Shown: positions 9,034 to 18,202 of the stretch, piece by piece
Layout of the letters: each line of letters starts with the position of its first letter
How positions within the stretch are numbered: position 1 is the first letter of the stretch
Assembly (NCBI RefSeq): GCF_003144095.1
Contig: NZ_NSKH01000023.1
Span: forward strand, 779,611-843,610
DNA length: 64,000 nucleotides
Origin: Streptomyces sp. ICBB 8177
Lineage (GTDB): Bacteria > Actinomycetota > Actinomycetes > Streptomycetales > Streptomycetaceae
Direction: 5' to 3'
The notes under the pieces: generated by a model
What the model was told of the DNA's origin: nothing
The model's database searches: none
What the model saw: the letters and a program-made list of their open reading frames with translations, nothing else
Translations under genes and position numbers: made by a program

Positions 9034-9908
9034 GCGCCCTCCCCGAGGTTCGCCGCGGCGAGCGCCGCGCGCGGTCCGGTCCGGCGGGCCCGGCGCTCGC
9101 GCAGGATCACCTTCAGCACGCGCAGCCCGTCGCGCACCGCCCGCAGGTTGCTCGCGCCGTGGATGCGCAGGTGCTCGTGGCTGGGTATCTCCTGCACCCG
9201 CAGACCCGCGGTGACGACCCGTATGTTCATCAGGGTCTCCACCTCGAACCCGGCGCAGTCCAGGGCGATCTGCTCCAGGCAGTGCCGCCAGAACGCGTTG
9301 TAGCCGTAGCACAGGTCGGTGTAGCGGGCGCCGAACTTGGCGTTGACCAGCGCGCACAGCACCCGGTTGCCGAGCTTGCGGACGAACGTCATGTCGTCGG
9401 TGCCGCCGCCGTTGGCGAACCGCGAGCCCTTGGCGAAGTCGGCGCCGGAGACCAGCGCGGAGACGTAGGAGACGATCTCGTTGCCGTCCGCCGAGCCGTC
9501 GGCGTCGACCATCACGATGATCTCGCCGGTGGCCGCCTCGAATCCGCTGATCAACGCGTCGCCCTTGCCCCGGCCCCGCTGTTCGACCACCCGTACGTCC
9601 GGCCGCAGTTCGCGGGCCACCTTCACGGTCTCGTCGGTGGAGTGCCCGTCGACCAGGACGACCTCGTGTATCCAGGGCGGCAGGGTGGCGAAGACGTGCG
9701 GCAGGTTCTCGGCCTCGTTCATCGCGGGAATGACCACGCTGACCGGCGGGGCGATCGCCAAGTGCGAGGAAATCGCGCGGAATCTGTCGGGGAAGCTCGG
9801 AAATCGGTCCGGAATACGGACGCCGGCGACCGCCGTGGGGGATGCGTGCTGCGTCGGATCGCTATTGGACGACGGCCTGGGCATGGCCGGATGGACAAAG
9901 GAACTCAT
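9030..9908 (-). CDS. Family 2 glycosyltransferase, polyprenyl-phosphate sugar transferase-like
   Basis: A 292-residue protein and the first gene of the operon. After a non-conserved 55-residue leader it has VSVVIPAMNEAENLP, VDGHSTDET and MVDADGS (D135-D137), the pattern of dolichyl/polyprenyl-phosphate mannosyl- or glucosyltransferases that make lipid-linked sugar donors. There is no C-terminal transmembrane pair, so it is the short form. ATG 9908 is preceded by a GAGAGGG ribosome site about 10 nt upstream. Much longer antisense frames upstream were discarded. Confidence 0.85.
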   Translation of the reverse strand: MSSFVHPAMPRPSSNSDPTQHASPTAVAGVRIPDRFPSFPDRFRAISSHLAIAPPVSVVIPAMNEAENLPHVFATLPPWIHEVVLVDGHSTDETVKVARELRPDVRVVEQRGRGKGDALISGFEAATGEIIVMVDADGSADGNEIVSYVSALVSGADFAKGSRFANGGGTDDMTFVRKLGNRVLCALVNAKFGARYTDLCYGYNAFWRHCLEQIALDCAGFEVETLMNIRVVTAGLRVQEIPSHEHLRIHGASNLRAVRDGLRVLKVILRERRARRTGPRAALAAANLGEGA

Positions 9909-10441
9909 GGTGCGTTTTCCCTCTCGTCCCGCGGACCGCCCGCCCCCCGGGCGGTCCTCATGGTGTGTCCGGTTCGAAAGGGGGTTCTCGGCGGGCCTGA
10001 TCGCGGGATTTCCCATGGCGAATTCCGGCCATGGGTCGGCCCGACGCCTTGCCGGCCCGGCGAGTCGGCGTCTGCTTCTCGCCGCGCGGTACGCGACCCG
10101 GCACATACGGAAACCGGCCGGGCACGGCACCCCCCTACCGCGCCCCGCACTCGCTCCAGCGTGACCCAACGAGCCCCTCCCGAAGGTCACTTGCATGATG
10201 GGACGGTGCGGGCGGATGTACGACGGTATTGATGGATGCGACTCTATGGCAAGACCCGCGAGGGTGAATGGCGTTTGGCTGAAACGACCCCTTGATTCTC
10301 TGTTCGGATGCGAAATCCGATCATGAATCGATGACCGATCTTGAAAGGAACGGTTCGAGCCCTTACCGATGCCGGGGATTGCTGATCAGCGATATGAAGG
10401 AAACGGTCGTCCGCCGGAACGGCACGTGCGCGGGCCTCGCG
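9909..10441. other. Intergenic region with a low-GC core upstream of the polysaccharide operon
   Basis: No gene is supported here. From about 10190 to 10410 the base composition drops sharply relative to the flanks. The core holds a TCGGAT-N5-ATCCGA inverted repeat (10304-10320), the 10-bp palindrome GCTGATCAGC (10381-10390), and on the minus strand a TAGAGT -10-like hexamer (10246-10241) that could serve the glycosyltransferase operon with a leader of about 330 nt. These sites could bind a regulator of the operon; which one is unknown. Confidence 0.5.
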
Positions 10442-10843
10442 TCAGGAGGCCCGTCCCGCCCGGCCGCCCGAGGCGGCCCGTTTCCCCGCCGCGCGGGCGT
10501 AGCCGTGCCGCACCAGCGGCAGCAGGAACAGCACGGCGCTGATCACGGCGACCCCCGCCACGCCGCCCCGGATCGACCACATCCGCAGCATCAGCAGCAG
10601 TTGGGCGACGAGCAGGTCGACCACGAGCGACCCGGCCGCCGCCACCACGGTCCTGCTCAGCGGGTCGAGGCCGGGCAGGGTCGAGGCGAGCGCGGCGCCC
10701 GGCGCGGCGACGAGGAAGAAGAAGGTGAACGGCGCGCGCAGCGGCGACTGGATGTTCGCCAGAACGAGTGCCGCGCCGACCCCTCCGGTGCCCACGGCGG
10801 CACCGGCCAGCAACGGCAGCGATTCCCTGGTGATCGGATACAT
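10442..10843 (-). CDS. Small membrane protein, unknown function
   Basis: A 133-residue protein with four predicted transmembrane helices (roughly 8-28, 35-58, 65-92 and 96-114) and a basic Ala/Gly/Arg-rich tail facing the cytoplasm. ATG 10843 is preceded by a G-rich stretch about 10 nt away. An upstream extension to 11035 lacks hydrophobic or conserved content and was rejected. The protein family was not recognised. Its position beside the glycan export operon suggests an envelope role, but that is only context. Confidence 0.6.
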   Translation of the reverse strand: MYPITRESLPLLAGAAVGTGGVGAALVLANIQSPLRAPFTFFFLVAAPGAALASTLPGLDPLSRTVVAAAGSLVVDLLVAQLLLMLRMWSIRGGVAGVAVISAVLFLLPLVRHGYARAAGKRAASGGRAGRAS

Positions 10844-11192
10844 TCGCGACGATGCCCCCCACAAGTGCCGGATGCCCGGCAGGAGTTCAATGTCGCGCCA
10901 CCCGCGCCGGGCCGTCAAGGAGTCCGGGAAAGCCCCGTCCCCCGGCCCGCGATGTGCTACGAGGGCGCTCGCGGCACCTGGCCCGCCGCCGGGCGCGGTG
11001 CCCTGCCCAGGCCCGTCCTCGCAGCCCGTCCTCACGGTCCGCGTGCCTCGCGGGCGCGTGGTGATGCGTACAGGCGCGCGTCAACACCCTTGCGCGGAAG
11101 GTGAATCGGCGCCCGCGAATGCGCGGGTGACGCGCGAGGGCGATAGGGTTACGCTGCCCGGGCCGGGTGTCTCGTACGGGTGGGGAGTAGCA
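10844..11192. other. Intergenic region with promoter for the 87-residue protein
   Basis: No gene is supported. On the plus strand a TAGGGT hexamer (11144-11149) fits a Streptomyces -10 and would give a leader of about 38 nt. Just upstream is a hairpin, CCCGCG-AATG-CGCGGG (11112-11127), which could be an operator or the end of upstream transcription. Confidence 0.45.
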
Positions 11193-11453
11193 ATGGAACA
11201 GATAGTGCGCAGCAGGCCACGTGTGCCTGCCATCAACTGCGGGAGCGGTGCGACCAGCGCCCGCCTCGACCGCCATCTCGCGGTCCTGGGCGGCCCCGCC
11301 ATACCGCGGGGCGAGTCCGCCGACGCGACCCTGCTGATGCGGGAGCTGACCGCGCGCGACACCGGCCACGTCCGCGAGAACCGCGGCGCCCGGGTCTCGC
11401 TCTTCGCGCCGCTGCGCAGGCTCCGTCGTTCGCTCTTCGGCAGCCGCCACTGA
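11193..11453 (+). CDS. Small basic protein of unknown function
   Basis: A predicted protein of 86 residues beginning at ATG 11193 with GGGGAG 8 nt upstream. The first half (RPRVPAINCGSGATSARLDR) is compact and contains the only cysteine; the C-terminus ends in an Arg-rich amphipathic segment (LFAPLRRLRRSLFGSRH). Codon bias matches neighbouring genes, and the frame is plausible because it has its own -10 element and ribosome site. I do not recognise the family; no catalytic motif is visible. It is monocistronic, convergent with the ISP-like gene. Confidence 0.55.
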   Translation: MEQIVRSRPRVPAINCGSGATSARLDRHLAVLGGPAIPRGESADATLLMRELTARDTGHVRENRGARVSLFAPLRRLRRSLFGSRH

Positions 11454-11661
11454 CGCGTCGCGCACACCCCGTTCGTCGCGTCTCCCGCGCGCACCCCGCG
11501 TAGCCGCCGGCCCGTCCGCCGGCCGGACCGATGAGGCCGAGCGCCCTTCGGTCCGACCCGGCGCACCCGCTCCCGCGCACCCCCGCGAAACCGGCGGCAC
11601 GCATCGCTCCACCCGGCCCGCACCGCCCGCATCACCGGCGTGATCCGCACTCCGGACGCCG

Positions 11662-12924
11662 TCACACCAGCGCGAACTGGCCGTCCGGCCCCTCCTCGTG
11701 ATGGTCGAGCACCGAGGCCGGACGCCGCGCCGCGGGCGGCACCGGAAGCACCCCGGCCGCCGTCAGCGCCCGCGTCCCGATGCGGTGAGGGTCCCGCCGC
11801 AGCCGCTCCGCGAACGCCCTGCGGCGCGGTCGCAGACCCGCCGCCAGCGTCAGCACGGTGACCAGCTCAAGCAGCGCGGACGTCCACTCCCGGGACCACC
11901 CGGCGGGCCCGATCGCGGCGAGCCCTTCGCCGACCGAGGCACCGGACGCGCCGCGGCCATCGCCAACGGCACCGCTCGCCCCGACCGCCCGGCCCGCGAA
12001 CCAACTCTCCAGCACCCCCGTGCCGCCCGCCCGCGACTCCCACACCTCGCGCGCCACCGGTGCGATGCGCCCCTCGCTCCCGTCGACGCCGAGCAGCAGC
12101 AACGCCTCGTCCTCGGCCTCGTACCGCAGCCCGGCCGGGCGGACCGGGATCGCCGCGCGGACGTAGGGGCGCCGCCCGCCCGGCAGCCTGGGCCGTTCCA
12201 TGCCGCCCGGCGGCCCGGGCCGCAACCGCAGCGCCTCGCGGCCCAACTCCACGCCCTCGCGCCACATTTCGGGATTCCCCGGCAGCGGCACCACGCGGTC
12301 GCCGCGCGGCCCGGTCTCCGCGGCGGCGGCGATCCACGCGACCAGTTCCCCGGCGCCCACCGGGCTGCCGTACCGGTCGGACAGCATCGGCAGCAGCCCC
12401 GGCACGACGTTGGGCTCCACGCCGCCGGGTCGCCGGTACAGCGGACGTATCCGGCCACCGCGTGCCAGCGGCAGCACTCCGGTCACGGTGACCTGTTCGT
12501 CCGCCGCCTCGGGGTCGGCGGCCTCGACGACGAAGAGCTGCTCGTCGTCGGCGACCCGCCACAGCTCGGGCCGGGCGGCGTCGAGGACGCGGTGGTCCGG
12601 GATCAGCCACCGCTGGTCGTACGGGCCGAAGAGCACGGGGACCGGCGCCGGGCACGGTTCGTCGGCCCTGGCCAGCGGGACGGTCGGCGCGGTCTGCCCC
12701 GGCAGCTGGGGCACGCGGGAGCGCAGGGTGCGCGAGCGGGTCTCACCGAACAACGCCGCGCGCTCCGGCTCACCACCGGCACGCAGCAACGCCTCCCACC
12801 GCGCCTTCAGCGACCGCGGATCGGGCGCCGTCACCCACTCCCGGCCGGGCCTGACCGGGGCGCTGGACCAGGGCATCAGCTCCGCGAGCGCGACCGCTTC
12901 GTCACTCACCGCCTCGTCACTCAC
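11662..12924 (-). CDS. Type ISP restriction-modification specificity-like protein, standalone
   Basis: A 420-residue protein resembling the proteins that Streptomyces annotations call type ISP restriction/modification enzyme. The pattern of ELMPWS near the N-terminus, FGPYDQRWLIPDHRVLDAARPELWRV in the middle and RRPASVLDHHEEGPDGQFAL at the C-terminus recalls the C-terminal target-recognition domain of LlaBIII-type enzymes. No helicase, nuclease or methyltransferase motif is present here or next door, so a complete restriction system is absent. GTG 12924 was chosen because a TAGCAT hexamer lies 7 nt upstream; the in-frame ATG 12933 overlaps that hexamer. The first codons contain an imperfect 15-bp duplication giving VSDEAVSDEA. 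Confidence 0.6.
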   Translation of the reverse strand: MSDEAVSDEAVALAELMPWSSAPVRPGREWVTAPDPRSLKARWEALLRAGGEPERAALFGETRSRTLRSRVPQLPGQTAPTVPLARADEPCPAPVPVLFGPYDQRWLIPDHRVLDAARPELWRVADDEQLFVVEAADPEAADEQVTVTGVLPLARGGRIRPLYRRPGGVEPNVVPGLLPMLSDRYGSPVGAGELVAWIAAAAETGPRGDRVVPLPGNPEMWREGVELGREALRLRPGPPGGMERPRLPGGRRPYVRAAIPVRPAGLRYEAEDEALLLLGVDGSEGRIAPVAREVWESRAGGTGVLESWFAGRAVGASGAVGDGRGASGASVGEGLAAIGPAGWSREWTSALLELVTVLTLAAGLRPRRRAFAERLRRDPHRIGTRALTAAGVLPVPPAARRPASVLDHHEEGPDGQFALV

Positions 12925-12937
12925 CGGCCGCATGCTA
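12922..12937 (-). promoter_or_regulatory. -10 element of a probable leaderless promoter (ISP-like gene)
   Basis: On the minus strand TAGCAT occupies 12937-12932, followed by 7 nt and GTG at 12924-12922. The spacing matches the other leaderless candidates in this window. Confidence 0.5.
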
Positions 12938-13017
12938 TGCGAGCGGCCCGGCACCCGCACGACGCGCCGGGCAAGGCCGCGCACCGTACGCGCGGAGCCC
13001 TCGGGCCTCGCGCGGTC

Positions 13018-13764
13018 TCACCGCGCCTCCATCGTCACCGAGAACGCGAACCGGTCGCCGCGGTAGTGGATGCGGGCGACGTCCACCACCCGGCCGTCCT
13101 CGTCGTAGGTGACGCCCGTGTAGTGCAGGATCGGGCTGAGCAGCGGCACCGCGAGCAGTTCCGCGGTGCGCGGGTCGGCGAGCCGGGCCTCGACCGTCTC
13201 GGTGTTGCGGCTGATGCGCACCCCCAGCCGGTCCCGCAGCACCTTGGTCATAGGCCAGTGCTCCAGGTCGGCCGGGTCGACGCGCTCGCCGAGCCGCGCC
13301 AGCACGTGGTTGTGGGCCCAGTTGGTCGGCGTACCCTCCTCGTCGCGGCGCAGCCTGCGGAACGCGACCACCTCGGCGCCGCCGGGGAAGTGCTCGGCCA
13401 GCTCCGGCGGCACCGGGACCGGCCCGTGGTCCAGCAGCGTGGCGCGCTGGCCGGACTGCTGGGCCACGATCGCGTCGACCGAGCCCAGCAGCCGCACCGG
13501 CGCCGCCCGGCCCGCCCCCGGCTCGATGAACGTCCCCCGCCTGCGGTGCCTGCTGATCAGCCCTTCCTCCTCCAGGGACTTCAGGGCCTGCCGCATGGTC
13601 AGCACGCTGATCCCGTAGTGCGCCGCGAGGTCCTCCTCGGTCGGCAGCCGCAGCGGGGCGTCCGCGTGCCGGCCGAGTATCGAGGCGCGCAACGACTGCG
13701 ACACCTGGTACCACAGCGGGAGTCTGCGGTTGAGGGTCAGCGGGTCGGGGGTGAAGGCGTTCAC
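13018..13764 (-). CDS. GntR-family regulator, HutC/UTRA type
   Basis: A 248-residue regulator: winged helix at about 8-75 (LPTEEDLAAHYGISVLTMRQ recognition region) and a UTRA effector-binding domain from about 95 to the end (FRRLRRDEEGTP, DLGV-like RISRNTETVEA, PILHYTGVTYDEDGRVVD). HutC-type regulators sense small metabolites, often pathway intermediates. It lies 43 bp downstream of hmgA on the same strand, so it may regulate the homogentisate gene, possibly through the palindrome in the hmgA promoter. GTG 13764 was chosen because CGGAG lies 7 nt upstream; an extended start at 13830 would overlap the end of hmgA. Confidence 0.85.
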   Translation of the reverse strand: MNAFTPDPLTLNRRLPLWYQVSQSLRASILGRHADAPLRLPTEEDLAAHYGISVLTMRQALKSLEEEGLISRHRRRGTFIEPGAGRAAPVRLLGSVDAIVAQQSGQRATLLDHGPVPVPPELAEHFPGGAEVVAFRRLRRDEEGTPTNWAHNHVLARLGERVDPADLEHWPMTKVLRDRLGVRISRNTETVEARLADPRTAELLAVPLLSPILHYTGVTYDEDGRVVDVARIHYRGDRFAFSVTMEAR

Positions 13765-13807
13765 GTCGGGCTCCGGTCGGAGAGGTCGGACGCCGGGGCG
13801 GGGCGCG

Positions 13808-15160
13808 TCAGACGTCGAAGTGCCGCTCAAGACCCTGCCACACCGCGTCGTAGCCGTCCTGACGGTGGTCCGCCGTCATCGCCTGCGCGGTCGGCACCAC
13901 CGGCCAGCGGGTCTCGAACATGAACGCCAGCCCGTCGTCCACCCGTTGGGGCCTCAGCTCCGCCGCGCTCGCCCGGTCGAAGGTCTCCCGGTCCGGCCCG
14001 TGCGCCGACATCATGTTGTGCAGCGAGGCGCCGCCGGGCACGAAGCCCTCGGCCTTGGCGTCGTACGCGCCCTCCACCAGGCCCATGAACTCGCTCATCA
14101 CGTTGCGGTGGAAGTACGGCGGCCGGAAGGTGTCCTCGCCCACCAGCCAGCGCGGCGCGAACACCACGAAGTCCACGCCCGCGAGTCCCGGGGTGTCGCT
14201 CGGCGAGGTCAGGACGGTGAAGATCGACGGGTCCGGGTGGTCGTAGGAGATGGTCCCGATGACGTTGAAGCGCCGCAGGTCGTAGACGTACGGCACGTGG
14301 TTGCCGTGCCAGGCCACGACGTCCAGCGGCGAGTGGCCGTACTCGGCCGCCCACAGGTTGCCGCCGAACTTGTTGACCACCTCCGTCGCGCGGTCCAGGT
14401 CCTCGTCGTACGCGGCGACCGGGGCCTGGAAGTCGCGGGCGTTGGCCAGCCCGTTGGCGCCGATCGGGCCGAGGTCGGGCAGCCGGAAGGGCGCGCCGTA
14501 GTTCTCGCAGACGTAGCCGCGCGCCTCGGCGGTCAGCAGCTCGACGCGGAAGCGCACCCCGCGCGGGATCAGCGCGACGTGACCCGGTTCGCAGGCCAGC
14601 ATGCCGAGTTCGGTGCGCAGCAGCAGCCCACCGCGCTCGGGGACGATCAGCAGCTCGCCGTCGGCGTCGGAGAAGACGCGGTCGCTCATCGAGCGGTTGG
14701 CCACGTACCAGTGGACGGCCATGCCGGTGCGCTGGAGGACGTCGCCGTTGCCGCCCACGGTGACCAGGCCGTCGAGGAAGTCGGTGGGCTCGGCGGGCAC
14801 CGGCAGCGGGCTCCAGCGCAGCCGGTTCGGGTCCGGCTCGACCTCGGTGAACGGCGCGCTGCGCAGCCGCTTGTTGTCGATCCGGTGGAACGGCGGGTGC
14901 GCGGCGGAGGGCCGGACCCGGTAGAGCCAGCTGCGCCGGTTGTGGTGGCGCGGCTCGGTGAACGCGGTGCCCGACAGCTGCTCCGCGTACAGGCCGAGGG
15001 GCGCGCGCTGCGGCGAGTTGCACCCGACCGGCAGGGCGCCGGGGACGGCCTCGCTGACGTGCTCGTTGCCGAAGCCGCTGGAGTACGTGAGGGCGCCCGC
15101 CGTCTTGCGCGCCGCCTCGGTGCCGCCCGCGCCGCTGCCCGCGCTGTGCGTCGTGCTCAT
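13808..15160 (-). CDS. hmgA: Homogentisate 1,2-dioxygenase
   Basis: A 450-residue non-heme iron enzyme that opens the ring of homogentisate to maleylacetoacetate in tyrosine and phenylalanine degradation. [19 protein letters not shown] at the N-terminus and [14 protein letters not shown] are family signatures. By alignment to the human enzyme the iron ligands are H351 and E357 (in HRNVMSE) and H387 (in SAHGPD). ATG 15160 has GGGAG 9 nt upstream. A promoter with an overlapping palindrome is visible at 15203-15244. No fumarylacetoacetase or maleylacetoacetate isomerase gene is in the window, so the rest of the pathway must be elsewhere. Confidence 0.96.
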   Translation of the reverse strand: MSTTHSAGSGAGGTEAARKTAGALTYSSGFGNEHVSEAVPGALPVGCNSPQRAPLGLYAEQLSGTAFTEPRHHNRRSWLYRVRPSAAHPPFHRIDNKRLRSAPFTEVEPDPNRLRWSPLPVPAEPTDFLDGLVTVGGNGDVLQRTGMAVHWYVANRSMSDRVFSDADGELLIVPERGGLLLRTELGMLACEPGHVALIPRGVRFRVELLTAEARGYVCENYGAPFRLPDLGPIGANGLANARDFQAPVAAYDEDLDRATEVVNKFGGNLWAAEYGHSPLDVVAWHGNHVPYVYDLRRFNVIGTISYDHPDPSIFTVLTSPSDTPGLAGVDFVVFAPRWLVGEDTFRPPYFHRNVMSEFMGLVEGAYDAKAEGFVPGGASLHNMMSAHGPDRETFDRASAAELRPQRVDDGLAFMFETRWPVVPTAQAMTADHRQDGYDAVWQGLERHFDV

Positions 15161-15202
15161 CGCCCGCTCCCGGTGTCCGTCGTCCGCTCCCCGAGGCCGG
15201 GG

Positions 15203-15244
15203 AATCCTATGCCCGACCATAGGATTGCGGCGGGGGTCCGTCAA
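15203..15244 (-). promoter_or_regulatory. hmgA promoter with overlapping 9-bp inverted repeat operator
   Basis: On the minus strand TTGACG (15244-15239) and TATGGT (15221-15216) are separated by 17 bp, a good housekeeping promoter. A perfect inverted repeat, AATCCTATG-N6-CATAGGATT (15203-15226), covers the -10 and the transcription start, a classic repressor position. The adjacent HutC-type GntR or an unlinked regulator could bind it. Confidence 0.8.
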
Positions 15245-15416
15245 TCGCCCGCCCCGGGCTCCTCGTGAGCGACGTACGGCCCGCGCTCGCGCGGGGGGCC
15301 TGCTGGCGCCCGGCTGATTAGCGGCGCTAGTTTGGGCGGGACCGCTGCACCACGGGGCTCGCGGCGCGGCTCGCGGCCCGCGAGACCGCGAGGCGCCCCC
15401 TCGGGAAGGACGCGAC

Positions 15417-16835
15417 GTGAAGGCTCACGACGGCATGTACATCGGCGGCGAGTGGCGCCCGGCCGCCACCACCGAGGTCATCGAGGTGGTCAACCCCGCC
15501 GACGAACAGGTCATCGACGCCGTCCCGGCCGGTACCGCGCGGGACGTGGACGCCGCCGTACGGGCCGCACGCGCCGCCTTCCCCGCCTGGAAGGCCACCG
15601 CCCCCGCCGAGCGCGCCGCACGCATCGCCGCGCTCGCCGGGGCGCTCGCCGCCCGGCGCGACGAGATCGCGGCGACCGTGACCGCGGAACTCGGTTCACC
15701 GCTGCCGTTCGCCGAGATGGTCAGCGCCGACCTGCCCGCCGGGGTCACCGCCTCGTACGCCGAGTTGCTGAAGACCTACGAGTTCAGCGAGCGCGTCGGC
15801 AACTCGGTCGTCCACCACGAGCCGGTCGGCGTGGTCGGCGCCATCACCCCGTGGAACTACCCGCTGCACCAGATCACCGCCAAGGTGGTCCCGGCGCTCG
15901 CCGCGGGCTGCACGGTGGTGCTCAAGCCCGCCGAGGACACCCCGCTGGTCGCCCAGCTCTTCGCCGAGGCGGTGCACGAGGCGGGCTTCCCGGCCGGCGT
16001 CTTCAACCTCGTCACCGGTTACGGCGCGGTCGCGGGCCAGGCGCTCGTCGAGCACGACGGGGTGGACCTGGTGTCGTTCACCGGCTCGACGGCGGTCGGC
16101 AAGGGCATCGCCGCGACCGCCGCCGCCTCGGTCAAGCGCGTCGCCCTCGAACTCGGCGGCAAGTCCGCCAACGTGATCCTGCCCGGCGCCGACCTGGAAC
16201 GCGCGGTCAAGGCGGGGGTGGCCAACGTGATGGCCAACTCCGGCCAGACGTGCAGCGCCTGGACCCGCATGCTGGTGGACGCCGACCGCTACGACGAGGC
16301 GGTCGAGCTGGCCGCGAAGGCGGTCGCCAAGTACGTCCCAGGCGACCCCGCGCGGCCCGGCACCCGGCTCGGTCCGCTGGTCAGCGCCAAGCAGCGGGAC
16401 CGCGTGCGCGGCTACATCGAACGCGGCGTGGCGGAGGGCGCGCGCCTGGTCGCGGGCGGCCCCGAGGCGCCCGAGGGCCTGGAGACCGGCTACTACGTAC
16501 GGCCCACGGTCTTCGCCGACGTGACGCCGCGGATGACCATCGCGCAGGAGGAGATCTTCGGCCCGGTCGTCTCGATCATCCGGTACGCGGACGAGGACGA
16601 GGCGCTGGAGATCGCCAACGGCACGGTGTACGGCCTGGCGGGCGCGGTCTGGTGCGACGACGAGGACAAGGCGGTCGCCTTCGCGCGGCGGATGGAGACC
16701 GGCCAAGTGGACATCAACGGCGGCCGGTTCAACCCGAGCGCCCCCTTCGGCGGCTGGAAGCAGTCGGGCGTCGGGCGCGAGCTGGGACGGCACGGGCTGG
16801 CGGAGTTCCTCCAGACCAAGTCGTTGCAGTTCTGA
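15417..16835 (+). CDS. NAD(P)-dependent aldehyde dehydrogenase
   Basis: A 472-residue member of the aldehyde dehydrogenase superfamily, which oxidises aldehydes to acids. The cofactor-binding region PWNYPLHQ and KPAEDTPL, the general-base motif [12 protein letters not shown] (Glu in ELGGK) and the catalytic cysteine in [11 protein letters not shown] are all intact, and EIFGPV and the C-terminal [15 protein letters not shown] are typical. GTG 15417 has GGAAGGA about 8 nt upstream. It is divergent from hmgA and followed after 101 bp by an alcohol dehydrogenase, suggesting joint alcohol-aldehyde-acid oxidation. The substrate is not predictable from sequence. Confidence 0.93.
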   Translation: MKAHDGMYIGGEWRPAATTEVIEVVNPADEQVIDAVPAGTARDVDAAVRAARAAFPAWKATAPAERAARIAALAGALAARRDEIAATVTAELGSPLPFAEMVSADLPAGVTASYAELLKTYEFSERVGNSVVHHEPVGVVGAITPWNYPLHQITAKVVPALAAGCTVVLKPAEDTPLVAQLFAEAVHEAGFPAGVFNLVTGYGAVAGQALVEHDGVDLVSFTGSTAVGKGIAATAAASVKRVALELGGKSANVILPGADLERAVKAGVANVMANSGQTCSAWTRMLVDADRYDEAVELAAKAVAKYVPGDPARPGTRLGPLVSAKQRDRVRGYIERGVAEGARLVAGGPEAPEGLETGYYVRPTVFADVTPRMTIAQEEIFGPVVSIIRYADEDEALEIANGTVYGLAGAVWCDDEDKAVAFARRMETGQVDINGGRFNPSAPFGGWKQSGVGRELGRHGLAEFLQTKSLQF

Positions 16836-16862
16836 GCGCACGGGAGACACGAGTGTCCCGGC

Positions 16863-16905
16863 GCGCAAGTGGTCGCCGCCAGTCTTCAGGCGCAAGTGGT
16901 CGCCG
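16863..16905. repeat. 16-bp direct repeat upstream of the alcohol dehydrogenase
   Basis: GCGCAAGTGGTCGCCG occurs at 16863-16878 and again at 16890-16905, a 27-bp period, ending 21 bp before the ribosome site of the next gene. It may be a simple duplication or paired binding sites. Confidence 0.75.
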
Positions 16906-16936
16906 TCACCGATTCCACCCATCCCGAAGGAGCCCC

Positions 16937-18019
16937 ATGGTCCGCGCAGCCGTCCTTCCCGCCGTAGGCGCTCCGCTGGAGCTGGCCGAGATCGACCTCC
17001 CCGACCCGGGACCGGGCCAGGTGAGGGTGCGGCTGGCCGCGGCCGGCGTGTGCCACTCCGACCTGTCGCTGTCCAACGGCACCCTGCGCCAGCCGGTCCC
17101 GGCGGTGCTGGGCCACGAGGGCGCGGGAACGGTGGTCGCGGTGGGCGAGGGCGTCGAGTCGGTGTCCGCGGGCGATCGCGTCGTCCTCAACTGGGCGCCT
17201 TCGTGCGGGAGTTGCCATTACTGCGGCCTGGGCGAGCCGTGGCTGTGCGCCAATGCGGGCCAGGCGGGCGGGAGTCCGTATGCCAGCCGCGCGGACGACG
17301 GCACGCCGCTCTACCCCGGCCTGGGCACGGCGGTGTTCGCCGAGGAGACGGTGGTCGGCGCGAACGCGGTGCTGCCGCTGCCGGAGGGCGTGCCGCTCGC
17401 GGACGCGGCGCTGCTGGGCTGCGCGGTGCTGACCGGTTACGGAGCCGTGCACCACGCGACCCGGTTGCGCGAGGGCGAATCGGTGGCGGTCTTCGGCATC
17501 GGGGGCGTGGGGCTGGCGGTGTTGCAGGCGGCGCGCATCGCGGGGGCCGGCCCGATCGTGGCGGTCGACGTCTCCCCGGCGAAGGAGGAACTGGCGCGGG
17601 CGGCCGGGGCGACCGACTTCCTGATCGCCTCCGACGCCACGGCCAAGGACATCCGCAAGCTCACCGGCGGCCACGGGGCGGACGCGGCGGTCGAGTGCGT
17701 GGGCCGTGCGGACACCATCCGCACGGCCTGGTCGGCGACGCGGCGCGGCGGCCGCACGACGGTCGTCGGTATCGGCGGCCCGCAGGAGCAGGTCACCTTC
17801 AACGCGCTGGAGCTGTTCTACTTCGGCCGCACGCTCACCGGCTGCGTCTACGGCAACAGCGACCCGGCGAAGGACCTCCCCGTCCTCGCGGACCACGTCC
17901 GAGCGGGCCGCCTCGACCTGTCCGCGATGGTCACCGACCGCATCGCCCTGGACGGCATCCCGGCGGCGTTCGACGCGATGCTGGCGGGAAAGGGCGGCCG
18001 GGCGCTGGTCGTCTTCTAG
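16937..18019 (+). CDS. Zinc-dependent alcohol dehydrogenase (MDR family)
   Basis: A 360-residue medium-chain dehydrogenase. Catalytic zinc ligands are expected from GVCHSD (Cys38-type) and GHEGAG (His); the structural zinc lobe is present as CGSCHYC followed by a fourth cysteine in PWLC. The Rossmann motif GIGGVGLAVLQ and the following acidic VAVDVS suggest NAD(H) use. Members close in pattern are class III-like or mycothiol/aryl-alcohol dehydrogenases. ATG 16937 has a strong AAGGAG 5 nt upstream. It probably acts with the preceding aldehyde dehydrogenase. Confidence 0.93.
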   Translation: MVRAAVLPAVGAPLELAEIDLPDPGPGQVRVRLAAAGVCHSDLSLSNGTLRQPVPAVLGHEGAGTVVAVGEGVESVSAGDRVVLNWAPSCGSCHYCGLGEPWLCANAGQAGGSPYASRADDGTPLYPGLGTAVFAEETVVGANAVLPLPEGVPLADAALLGCAVLTGYGAVHHATRLREGESVAVFGIGGVGLAVLQAARIAGAGPIVAVDVSPAKEELARAAGATDFLIASDATAKDIRKLTGGHGADAAVECVGRADTIRTAWSATRRGGRTTVVGIGGPQEQVTFNALELFYFGRTLTGCVYGNSDPAKDLPVLADHVRAGRLDLSAMVTDRIALDGIPAAFDAMLAGKGGRALVVF

Positions 18020-18186
18020 GGCCGGCGCGCGAAGGGCACGGGCGCCGGTGAGACTCCCGCGCGCGCAAGGCATGGCAGACCGGTGTGACGTTCCTGTGGA
18101 CCGCGTTGTTCCGTCGGAACGCGGCCGCTTCGGGGGAAGTTCGGCGCCGCTGAGTCCGCGGACCTGTGAGGCGGAAAGGGCGCCGA

Positions 18187-18202
18187 TAGGGTGGCGGTCG
18201 TG
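18187..18202 (+). promoter_or_regulatory. -10 element of a probable leaderless promoter (SUMF1-like gene)
   Basis: TAGGGT (18187-18192) is 7 nt before GTG 18200. An inverted repeat GTTCC-GTC-GGAAC lies about 70 bp upstream (18108-18120) and could be a regulator site. Confidence 0.6.

Noticed and set aside
12921-12933. ATG 12933 as the start of the ISP-like gene
   Set aside because: It lies within the TAGCAT -10 hexamer; GTG 12924 fits a leaderless start and the family N-terminus.
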